Shown here piece after piece: positions 15,196 to 23,500 of a DNA stretch of 46,652 bases (within the stretch, counting starts at the first letter, position 1; each line of letters begins with the position of its first letter). The notes beneath the pieces were generated by a model. The model was not told the origin of the DNA, ran no database searches, and worked only from the letters and a program-made list of their open reading frames with translations. Location: the IMG/VR virus record IMGVR_UViG_3300033182_000594, positions 1-46,652 of that record, one strand, 5' to 3'. Source of the stretch: a virus. The position numbers and the translations under genes were made by a program.

Positions 15196-15492
15196 TTATT
15201 TCGGTATGCCACCCCTGCGAGTTGGCTTTTCTTTGTTTTCTTTATTTATAATAACTTGAACTGGCACATATTTCTTATAGTATTCAAGATCTGCCTGTTG
15301 TTTACGAATTATTGCTTCCATTTCAATAATTTGTTGTACTACACTTTTTGGTATAGGAATTTTATCTCTTGCTTTTAATTCGCTTTCAAGTTCTGTAATT
15401 CGACCACGCAAAGCAACGATCGTTTTGTTCAGATCAACCAGTTGCTTTTCTACCCCAATGTTTGTAATTTCATGATTTAGATAGTCACTCAT
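15196..15492 (-). CDS. Small coiled-coil protein in fibre island
   Basis: 98 aa, almost entirely helical. Heptad-like stretches occur at residues about 15-45 (LVDLNKTIVALRGRITELES) and about 50-77 (VVQQIIEMEAIIRKQQADLE), with a basic C-terminus (KPTRRGGIPK). Size, helical content and place among trimeric fibre genes recall fibre-folding chaperones such as T4 gp57A, but no sequence match to gp57A is evident. It could instead be a structural trimeric linker. It is packed 3 bp after the 130-aa gene. Confidence 0.65.
   Translation of the reverse strand: MSDYLNHEITNIGVEKQLVDLNKTIVALRGRITELESELKARDKIPIPKSVVQQIIEMEAIIRKQQADLEYYKKYVPVQVIINKENKEKPTRRGGIPK
15243..15250 (-). promoter_or_regulatory. Possible late promoter for the 281-aa fibre gene
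   Basis: Exact TATAAATA on the minus strand, inside the 3' end of the coiled-coil gene. The predicted start near 15237 gives a 63-nt leader before the ATG at 15174. It could equally be chance within coding sequence (codons ATT ATA AAT AAA). Confidence 0.4.
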
Positions 15493-15494
15493 AC

Positions 15495-15887
15495 TTAAAA
15501 TGTTCCACCATTTAAACTATCAAAATAGGGCATTCCGTTTGCCGCCACTTGCATTACTTGTCCAGAAGTACCAGACACACCCTCAACAACACCACCTGTT
15601 TTTGTTCGCAGCAGACTGCCAGCAGAAATAGAAGAGAGTGTAAGCGTGTTTGCAGTTAGTGCGCCATAAGATATTGATGCGCTGCCACCAAAAATAATAC
15701 TTTCTAGATTTGCTACCTTATCGACAAGCAGTTTGCCGCCAATATACTCAACGCTTACAGAAGAATTTGATGTATCTGTCTGGCCAATAAAAAGTTTATC
15801 GGAAGAGTATGAATATGCAAGTTCGCCGTTTGAAAGTAAAGTGGGCGCACTGTTACTTTGCGATCTCTTTATGGCAATAATTGTCAT
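15495..15887 (-). CDS. Short IKRS-type fibre-associated protein
   Basis: 130 aa. It carries the attachment domain (TIIAIKRSQSNSAPTL, then NGELAYSYSSDKLFIGQ) at residues 1-40, a short central beta region, and a SLLRTKTGGVVEGVSGTSGQ segment typical of fibre stalks. It ends YFDSLNGGTF. It has the N-terminal domain of the larger fibres but almost no shaft, so it may be an adaptor linking fibre to baseplate, or a truncated paralogue. Its ATG overlaps the stop of the 86-aa gene by one base (TAATG). Confidence 0.75.
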   Translation of the reverse strand: MTIIAIKRSQSNSAPTLLSNGELAYSYSSDKLFIGQTDTSNSSVSVEYIGGKLLVDKVANLESIIFGGSASISYGALTANTLTLSSISAGSLLRTKTGGVVEGVSGTSGQVMQVAANGMPYFDSLNGGTF

Positions 15888-16147
15888 TAAAAATTACCAC
15901 CATCAAGTTTGTATTGATCTGTTGCTTCTATGTAGTCGAAAACCTTTTCGCTTTTATATGTAGATGTCGTCGCATCATAAATTAAAGCTGCACCTGTATC
16001 CGTTCCGCCTGGTTCTGTTATATCAACATCCGCCAACCCCACAACTTTTGTTGCAGATGTGCTGCTCTTTAGCGTAAGAGGTTTTTGTGTCTGGCTAAAA
16101 GCAACCTTTCTTGCGGTTGGTTGGCTTACTTTTACGGTGAAAGCCAT
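15887..16147 (-). CDS. Small conserved structural protein, unknown function
   Basis: 86 aa, MAFTVKVSQPTARKVAFSQ, then KVVGLADVDITEPGGTDTGA and a final YKLDGGNF. I recognise the pattern as one of the small proteins beside fibre genes of marine T4-like phages. The ending resembles the ends of the 130-aa and 281-aa neighbours, which suggests that the three proteins share a docking tail. No enzymatic motif or signal peptide is present. It is translationally coupled to the next gene. Confidence 0.72.
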   Translation of the reverse strand: MAFTVKVSQPTARKVAFSQTQKPLTLKSSTSATKVVGLADVDITEPGGTDTGAALIYDATTSTYKSEKVFDYIEATDQYKLDGGNF

Positions 16148-16158
16148 TTCTGCCCTCC

Positions 16159-16497
16159 CTATGCCTTAGTGACTTCTGGGGTAACAGTAACAACTCCTTC
16201 AACGAGTCTGCTGCGAGTATTTGCAGAAGAGGTCAATTCAACATCATAAACATAACGACCCGCATCCATATTGGTAGTGATTGTTCTGTCGAGAGAAATT
16301 GTCAACTGTCCATCTGTTCTTGGAGAACCAAATGTGCAAGTGAAGACAGTTGCTGTGGATGATGTGTAGTGCTTGCGAATATGTCCATTCGCAGTGTAAC
16401 CAGTCAGATCGATCACCTCGCCATCATCGTCTGTAACGGTCAGCGTGGTAGAAAAATCTGTTCCTTGAGCAACAAGTATGTTTGCCTTGACTGACAT
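16159..16497 (-). CDS. Small beta-sandwich structural protein, unknown function
   Basis: 112 aa, all-beta character: ANILVAQGTDFSTTLTVTDD, then GEVIDLTGYTANGHIRKHY, LTISLDRTITTNMDAGRY and VYDVELTSSANTRSRLVEG. This order resembles N-terminal baseplate-adaptor domains found in siphophage receptor-binding complexes (BppU-type), though the link is from pattern only. A good RBS (AAGAGG) precedes the ATG. It lies directly downstream of the large S74 fibre and is probably a structural adaptor. Confidence 0.7.
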   Translation of the reverse strand: MSVKANILVAQGTDFSTTLTVTDDDGEVIDLTGYTANGHIRKHYTSSTATVFTCTFGSPRTDGQLTISLDRTITTNMDAGRYVYDVELTSSANTRSRLVEGVVTVTPEVTKA

Positions 16498-16515
16498 TTA
16501 TAAATTACCTCTTGA

Positions 16516-19500
16516 TTATTTATTCTTTTTCAATTCATCAATCTCAGCTTTTAATTCTCTAATCGATTCAATTAACAAAGCATGCAGAGCATCATACTTA
16601 ACAGTTTTGTATGCCTCTCCAGTGTTAAGATCATTGACTTCTTTAACAGCTTGAGGAAGAACCTTTTCTACATCCTGAGCGATAACGCCAGCTGAGCGAG
16701 TACCATCTTTCTTCCAAGTAAATTCAACGCCATTGAGCTGAAGAACCTTATCCAACGCATTTTCAACTGTTTTAATGTTATCTTTCAACTTACGGTCAGA
16801 AGATGTTGTAGTTGAGTATGCAATCACGTCTCCGTCGCAGTGGAGATCACCATCATTCTCGAGACGCATATCTAGAACACCGTCGAGATACCAGTCATGA
16901 GTTGTTGTGTTAACAACATAATAATCGTTTGTATCACGACCAATATAGAACACGTCGCCACGAAGGTCAGATTCAACGCTAATTGTATTAGCAGCAACAT
17001 CAATACCAGCACCAGCACCAACATTCAATGTTACAGTGCCAGAAGAAGTAACAGTACCACCGCCAGACAAACCATTACCAGCAGTAACAGTCATGCTTGT
17101 TACAGTACCAGTTGTGGTAGAATAACCAGCATCATTATTGAAGCCAGAAATATTGATATTGCCTTTGGTCAGTTTTCTTTGTACTCCTGATGTGTCAGTA
17201 ACAATAAAGTAATCACCATCACCATTAGTCGTAGATGTAGTCAATTCGCTAAGGTCAAGAGAAATAGTTACTGCTGCACTCTCAGAACCAGAGCCAGAAA
17301 CATCAATACCAGCACTGTCAGTAATTGTAGCAACATAGTTTCCTGAAGTATCAGTACCCAGAACAACATCGTTGTTATATGTTGTTGCAGCATTAATTGT
17401 AATATTGCCAGAACCATCAAAGTTGGCAGAACCAGAACCAGTTACATCACCAGTTAGATTCACGCCAATTGAACGAGCAGATGCTAATGTAGCAGCGGAA
17501 CCACTTGCATTACCAGTAAGATTGCCGACAAAATTATTAGCAGCAAGATTTCTGCCGTCTGTCGACCAACGCTTTGCAGATTCATCCCAAATAAATTGAT
17601 AATTTGCTTTTGTTCCACGCTCAATTACAATACCACCATTTTCTGATGGAGTAGAACCGCTGTAGTTGCTGTTAAGAACAATAAGATTGTCAGCAATATT
17701 AACAGTTTCTGAATTGACTGTTGTAGTTGTGCCTTGTACAATAAGGTTGCCAGAAACTACAATATTTTCGCCAACATTCAACTGACCTGTAACAGTCACA
17801 TCATCTGGTAAACCGACTGTTACTGTTCCGTTGCTGCGAGATACATTGACTTCATTAGAAGTACCATTAATTGCTAGAACTGCACCAGTGGTTGCGTCTT
17901 TAAGGGCAACGTGTCCAGAAGAAACTGTGAAGTCTCCAGAATCAAAAGAAGCAACGCCACGACCAGTACCAGAAGTTGTAGTTGCTGGATCAATATCAGT
18001 TTTAAACGAACCAGCAGCAGTAGCAACAGTGATAGCGTTATTTGATTGAGTATATGTTACATTAGTAACACCAGCAACTGTAGAAGTTGTTGCTGAGGTA
18101 ATTTGACCCTTGCTGTTAACAGTAATAACAGGAACTGCAGTGGCAGAGCCATAAGAAGTAGCAGTTACACCTGTGTTAATCAACTTCGCACTTGCAATAC
18201 CAGCATCCTTCAGAGTAACAAGACCTGAAGAAGTCACAAAGTTATTTGAGTTGAATCGAGCAATACCTTTGTTTGTAGTTGTAGCATCTTCACCAAGAAT
18301 AGAAATTGAATCAGAGTTTACATAGACATCAATACCTTCGCCTTCATAAATGCTTACTGTATCACCAAGATCAACAAGTGTAGTATTACCAGATGCGCCA
18401 TCACGGAATGTCAACTTGGAGTTAGCAAGCATTGCATTGGTAATTGTACCATTGGTGATTGTATTATTAGCATGCAATTTGCCGTTGCTGCCAACAATTA
18501 CAACAGAATCATTTTTCCAAGTACCATCAGCAGTAATATTGCCATCAACATTTAAATTGTTCGTAATTTGAGTGTTGCCACTAACAACAAGATTCTTAGT
18601 GATTGACAGTCTATTTGTAACTGTCATTTCATCACCAACTGTTACATTGTTAGCATAAACATTTGACCACTTGCTGCCAGAAGAACCAAGATTATGGCGT
18701 TCGCCTGCTACTGGGATCACATCGGTGTTAATTGAGCCATTAACATTGATGTTATCAGCAGAGGCATCACCAAGATTTACTGTGCCATTAAGATTTGATG
18801 TTCCAGTAACGGTCAGCGTTGTAAATGAACCTGTTGGCGCAGAAATAGCGGAGCCACCAGAAATATTGACCGCACCAACAACTGTTAGATTGCCGTTGAT
18901 TGTTGCATCGTTATCAACACTTACTGTATTGGCATACAGAGTATTAGCATAAACGCCATTCCAGCGATCGCCAGTAGAACCGAGTGTATAATGACCAGTG
19001 CCATCATCAACAACTGGAATTAGGTTGGAATCAATCTGTGAATTAATGGTAAGCGTATCAGCAGCAGAACTACCAATATTAACATCGTTATTCAAATTTG
19101 AGCCTGATGTTACAGTCAAGGTATCAGAAGCAGCGTCGCCCAAGTTGACATTGCCATTAATATTCATTGTACCATTAAAGTTGGTTATTCCATTAAAGGA
19201 AGCAACACCTGTTACTGCGAGATTAGCGAACTTACCCTTAACAGTAATTGTGTCAGAGTCAGCATCACCCAATGTCATGTTGCCATTAAAGGTTGCTGAG
19301 CTGTTAAAGGTTGTTGCGCCATTAACATTAAGAGTTTGAGAAACGCCAACGGTCTTAAATACGCCTGCACCACCATTCGTCGTGTCAGCCCATGCAGTAC
19401 TCCACTTGCGAGTGGACGAACCAAGCGAACCAACGGCATCAGTTACAGGGATAAGCGAAGCAGCGACGCCCTGAGAAGCTCCTGTAGCGACACTTAGGAC

Positions 19501-20343
19501 ATCAATCTCGGCAGTTCCATCAATATAAAGGTTGCGGAACTCTTGACCAGAAGCACCGAGATCATAGGAGTCGTCAGTTCCTGGGAGAATATGGCCATTA
19601 GCTGTTACAGCATTAAATTGTGCTGTCTTTGCAGTAATGTTGCCGTCTGAATCAATGTACGCTACACGATTGTTTGCGGAATCAGCAACAACTAAAGTAG
19701 AATCACCAGTAGCATCAGCCAATTTAATATAAAGGTCTGAGTCACCAGGAGTTATATCAGCAGCAAGGAATACATCAACAGTATCCGAGATACCAGCAAA
19801 CTTTAAGTGTGGCGAATCACCATTATCACTAAATGTGGTATTAGCAGCCGAAAGAATTAAATGAGCTGAGTTAGAAGAAAGATCAGTAATTTGACGCAGC
19901 GTCAAAGATTCAAAGTCAAGTTTTCCAGAAGCACCCTTTCTAAGATATTGACCAGTGCTACCACCGCTAATACGCAAACGAGAAACATCACCAACATTAA
20001 ATACTTGAGAACCAGTAGTGTTAATGATAACATTACCAGCAATTGTCGTGTTAGCAACAATCGCAACTGAAGTGGCATTGATAGATGTATTAGATTTAAC
20101 ATACAGCCAACCGCCAGCATCAGTAGTGTTACCTGATTTGAGTGTTCCAGTTCTAAGCGTAGTTGCTGAGAAAGTCCCGCTGATATGAGCATTACCAGCA
20201 ACAGAACCGCCACGACCTTGTCCAGTTTTATTTCGCATAACAGTAACAACATTGTTACTCATTACAGTAGCGAGCAAGTTCGTGTTTAGTCGCCAACTAT
20301 TAAAACTGTTGTTTAGATTTGTATTTGCTACAGCTACAGTCAT
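16516..20343 (-). CDS. Large tail fibre with C-terminal S74 domain (1275 aa)
   Basis: 1275 aa. A helical N-terminus (NTNLNNSFNSWRLNTNLLAT) is followed by a long beta shaft with many N-G-N-(L/M/I/V)-T strand motifs and the YDLGASGQEFRNLYIDG / HNLGSSGSKWSNVYANN type of head-domain repeats (four copies in total, the last two being YTLGSTGDRWNGVYANT and HNLGSSGSKW). It contains the block shared with the 281-aa protein. MRLENDGDLHCDGDVIAYST precedes an S74 domain at 1182-1275, starting SDRKLK with Ser1182 and Lys1187 as the expected catalytic pair. It overlaps the preceding small gene by 4 bp (ATGA). It is the fibre closest to the baseplate genes, so it may be the one that joins to the baseplate. 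Confidence 0.9.
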   Translation of the reverse strand: MTVAVANTNLNNSFNSWRLNTNLLATVMSNNVVTVMRNKTGQGRGGSVAGNAHISGTFSATTLRTGTLKSGNTTDAGGWLYVKSNTSINATSVAIVANTTIAGNVIINTTGSQVFNVGDVSRLRISGGSTGQYLRKGASGKLDFESLTLRQITDLSSNSAHLILSAANTTFSDNGDSPHLKFAGISDTVDVFLAADITPGDSDLYIKLADATGDSTLVVADSANNRVAYIDSDGNITAKTAQFNAVTANGHILPGTDDSYDLGASGQEFRNLYIDGTAEIDVLSVATGASQGVAASLIPVTDAVGSLGSSTRKWSTAWADTTNGGAGVFKTVGVSQTLNVNGATTFNSSATFNGNMTLGDADSDTITVKGKFANLAVTGVASFNGITNFNGTMNINGNVNLGDAASDTLTVTSGSNLNNDVNIGSSAADTLTINSQIDSNLIPVVDDGTGHYTLGSTGDRWNGVYANTLYANTVSVDNDATINGNLTVVGAVNISGGSAISAPTGSFTTLTVTGTSNLNGTVNLGDASADNINVNGSINTDVIPVAGERHNLGSSGSKWSNVYANNVTVGDEMTVTNRLSITKNLVVSGNTQITNNLNVDGNITADGTWKNDSVVIVGSNGKLHANNTITNGTITNAMLANSKLTFRDGASGNTTLVDLGDTVSIYEGEGIDVYVNSDSISILGEDATTTNKGIARFNSNNFVTSSGLVTLKDAGIASAKLINTGVTATSYGSATAVPVITVNSKGQITSATTSTVAGVTNVTYTQSNNAITVATAAGSFKTDIDPATTTSGTGRGVASFDSGDFTVSSGHVALKDATTGAVLAINGTSNEVNVSRSNGTVTVGLPDDVTVTGQLNVGENIVVSGNLIVQGTTTTVNSETVNIADNLIVLNSNYSGSTPSENGGIVIERGTKANYQFIWDESAKRWSTDGRNLAANNFVGNLTGNASGSAATLASARSIGVNLTGDVTGSGSANFDGSGNITINAATTYNNDVVLGTDTSGNYVATITDSAGIDVSGSGSESAAVTISLDLSELTTSTTNGDGDYFIVTDTSGVQRKLTKGNINISGFNNDAGYSTTTGTVTSMTVTAGNGLSGGGTVTSSGTVTLNVGAGAGIDVAANTISVESDLRGDVFYIGRDTNDYYVVNTTTHDWYLDGVLDMRLENDGDLHCDGDVIAYSTTTSSDRKLKDNIKTVENALDKVLQLNGVEFTWKKDGTRSAGVIAQDVEKVLPQAVKEVNDLNTGEAYKTVKYDALHALLIESIRELKAEIDELKKNK
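16517..16524 (-). promoter_or_regulatory. AATAAATA late-promoter-like box before the 112-aa gene
   Basis: AATAAATA on the minus strand contains the stop codon of the 1275-aa fibre. The predicted start near 16511 leaves a 14-nt leader that still includes the SD (GAGG) of the gene starting at 16497. Confidence 0.4.
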
Positions 20344-20549
20344 TTGGTTTCTCTATTTACAAGTTGTTGAAGCAGTTGCTCTATATTGGTCATCCTCTGC
20401 TTCAGTTCATCAACATCAGACGACATTTGTCTTTCTTTATTTCTGCGAGCACGATATTTTTCGAGCGAACTCATATCAGTATTTAGCACCGCATTTGACT
20501 TGGTGTCACGGATCAAATCTTCATTGTCTTTAATTTTTACCGCTTTCAT
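20340..20549 (-). CDS. Small conserved helical protein between giant baseplate protein and fibre
   Basis: 69 aa: MKAVKIKDNEDLIRDTKSNA, then VLNTDMSSLEKYRARRNKER, then a C-terminal coiled coil (VDELKQRMTNIEQLLQQLV). I recognise the N-terminal pattern as conserved in T4-like phages of aquatic bacteria, always near the baseplate-fibre junction; the function is unknown. Its start overlaps the stop of the 1979-aa gene (TAATG) and its stop overlaps the start of the fibre gene (ATGA), so it is coupled on both sides. A role in joining fibre to baseplate or in fibre assembly is plausible. Confidence 0.75.
   Translation of the reverse strand: MKAVKIKDNEDLIRDTKSNAVLNTDMSSLEKYRARRNKERQMSSDVDELKQRMTNIEQLLQQLVNRETK
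20480..20486 (-). promoter_or_regulatory. CTAAATA box inside the 69-aa gene
   Basis: GCTAAATACTG on the minus strand, about 137 bp before the start of the 1275-aa fibre. It is in coding sequence and is supported only by similarity to the intergenic CTAAATA boxes. Confidence 0.25.
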
Positions 20550-23500
20550 TATTTTTGCAGCGCAATCGCTCTCATATCACGAACTAATGGAACAACCGCA
20601 GAAGACTCGGATGTCATAACAATCTTAATAGCATACGTCTTAAAGGTATGATTGTAGGAACCATCGCCTGAACGATAAGCAACAACATCATTATTACCAG
20701 TGTTCATATATGCATGATTGTTTGCCCAACCAGTACCCAAGAAATTTAATCCGTCGGTATTAGCAGAGAATCCAAACTCAAATTCCTTAAAGTCGTTACG
20801 ATTAACAGTATCTGAATATGTATTCGCAGCAGTAATTTGACGAAGAGGCGTCCAATCCTTATCATTAAATCCTTCAGAATCTTCAGGATTATGAATACGA
20901 GCATATACATTAATGCCAGTTGTAGATGGCTTATAGGCTGAGATATAAATCAGCAAATCTTCAGCGTCTTGACCGTCAGCCAATGTTACTGGGCGAGTCA
21001 TATAACGCATGCTTGCGCCACCAACATCCTTCCATTCTTCAGTAGCAGCAGCAGATGTACCGATAATATTATTAATTACAACTGCATTAGAGCGACTGTT
21101 GTCAATAACAGGTGACACGTTGGTATCATTAGTTGACAACGAACCCTTAAGAATCAAAGTTCTTCCTGCTTTATTCGACTTCGAGTAAATTTTCTTCACG
21201 CCATCAGTAAAGTTATTTTCAGCTTGAAGGTCAATATTCTCAAAGGTTGTACCAACTACACCGCCTGAAGAAGTTGTTTTAGCTGTCCAAGAAACGCTAG
21301 TGTTGCCATAGGTAATCTGCGGAATCTTTGGAACAAGTGTATTCAATACAACATTATCAATTGATGTTACTCTTGCAGAACCACTAGATACCTGACCACG
21401 AACATAACCGTTAGCAAACGGAGTTGATGTTGTACCAGTAGAATTCGTGATGTACAACTTACCACCTGTTTGATGGTAGAAACTAACAAAACCGCTGCGA
21501 GTATTAGCAGAGTAAGAACTCATTTCACCCATACCGCTAGTGAAGTTCGTACCATAAATCATCAAACGATCGCCAGCTGACATAGCATCAAACTTAGCAG
21601 AGTTATATGGATCGATCTTAACAATACATACACCGTTTGCATATTCTTTTACAATCTGGCGAACAACACCATTAGCAGCAGTAGAAGTTGCTCTGTTATT
21701 AGCAATTACTGTACCAACTGTAATGTACTGACCAGCAGAGTTACCTGTTACACCAGAAATACGAAGTACAGATTCAGCTACAATCTTTTCGCCGCAGTTA
21801 AATGAACCGCCGATATTATCAATTGAGAAGTAATCGTCGTTCTTATTATCTAGATAAACAGTACCAGTACTGGTGCTAAACTGCGCTTTGTGTAGTTTAA
21901 ACTTAACATCTTCAGACTGAACAGGACTCCAAGTTCTGTCATTAGAAGAAGTGAACAATACGCCACCAGCTGGTTGTTTATCAATCAACTCATTGGTATT
22001 AACATCAGTGCCACCAAGTTGACCGCACCACAAGGCATAGTCATCGTTGTTACCACCAGGCATTACAACAAATGCATAGTCAGTATTGTTCTTCAAGAAT
22101 ACTGGCGAATCAAATGTAAATGTAGTTGCCGAAGCAGTTGGTGCGCTGTTACCATAAACATTAACAGAAGAAGGTTGTAAAGTAACAGAAGAATAAGGAA
22201 CGATTGTTGATGTTGGGAAACCGTTTTCAACTTCACGCAACTGTACTGTAATTGGATAAGTGCTTGACTTACGACCAAACCACAAGTCCAACTTAGTTAC
22301 AAATACACCTTCAGATTGACCAGCAGCAACTGTAAAGGTTTGCGCAAGCGGATCCCAACGGCGAGTTACAACAGTTGAAGTTCTAACAGAAGTTAGTGTT
22401 CTATTGTCAGTAACAACATCATCAGCGAACTGAGGGACAACCATATTAATTGATGAACCACGCTGAGTAACATCAAGAGGAATTGACGTGTAGTCGCCGT
22501 GAGCTGATGTAGTCATTAACGAAGATTGAGTCTGAGTATTGGCAACGTCCTTTAGAGTAAAACGCTTGGTGCCAACACGGAATTTCCCATCAGGTATGCG
22601 GAAAATGCCATATACATTACCTTTCGCATCAGTAACAAGTTCGCTACCTTCTACTGAGGTATTTGCAAACGAACTGTTTGCTGGAGTACAATACTCTTCT
22701 ACAAGTTCATCGTCAAAATATGGATAAACTCGAGTGCTTGGCTTCATACGAGAGCCAGTAAACTCAATCAAACGAGAACGCATATATTCACGAACCGCAA
22801 CATTTTCTACGAAGTTGCCGATTTCAAAAGTTTCGTTTGATGCACTAATGGTAGTCTGTAATCCTTCACGGATTTGATCTGTTTGAGTAGTTGTTTCTTG
22901 AATGAAACCAGCCCAGTTACCGCCGCTAACATTACCAAGGTTTGTGGTTGTGCTTGTAGAAGAAGTGGTAATCCAGTTGCCCCAATCAGTGCCAGTGACA
23001 CCAGTACGATCAGCAATTTCTTGAATTGCTTGGAACATACCATCAAAATCAATTTGAATATCAGGCAAGGTAGTGATGTCTGGAGTATTATCCGCTGGAG
23101 GATTAAGTTTAATCTCGCCTCTCCAATCGAAAGTCAATTCCTGTACTGGGTTGCGCAACTTAGAAGCATATTTCTGATCAAGTAATGTTGCTTCAGTATA
23201 AGAAAGCGTAACAATACCATTGTTGTTGACAACATTAGTTGAAGTTGATTGTACGTCCTTAGACAACGCCACGTCTGTACGAGTATAAGTTGGACGAAGT
23301 TGAGTTCTATTTCTATCAATAGCTGCACGATAACCGACTTTGGTTGTATCGGCGATATTGTGTCCATCAAAGTTATCAACCAAGAAACCGTTCTTATAGC
23401 GGTCAATGCCAGTAGAACCAAAAATCTGTTTGTTCTTAGCTGAAGATTCAAGAGCATTCAATGATGAGTAATACTCAAGAGTTTTAACACGCTGTTCAAC

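Noticed and set aside
13375-15887. Diversity-generating retroelement linked to Mtd-like N-terminal domains
   Set aside because: No reverse transcriptase and no template/variable repeat pair with adenine-biased changes seen in this window.
17714-17742. TTGACT-N17-TACAAT on the plus strand
   Set aside because: It lies inside the 1275-aa fibre gene in antisense, with 10 of 12 consensus bases and no gene downstream; taken as chance. It is a useful reminder that such matches occur at random.
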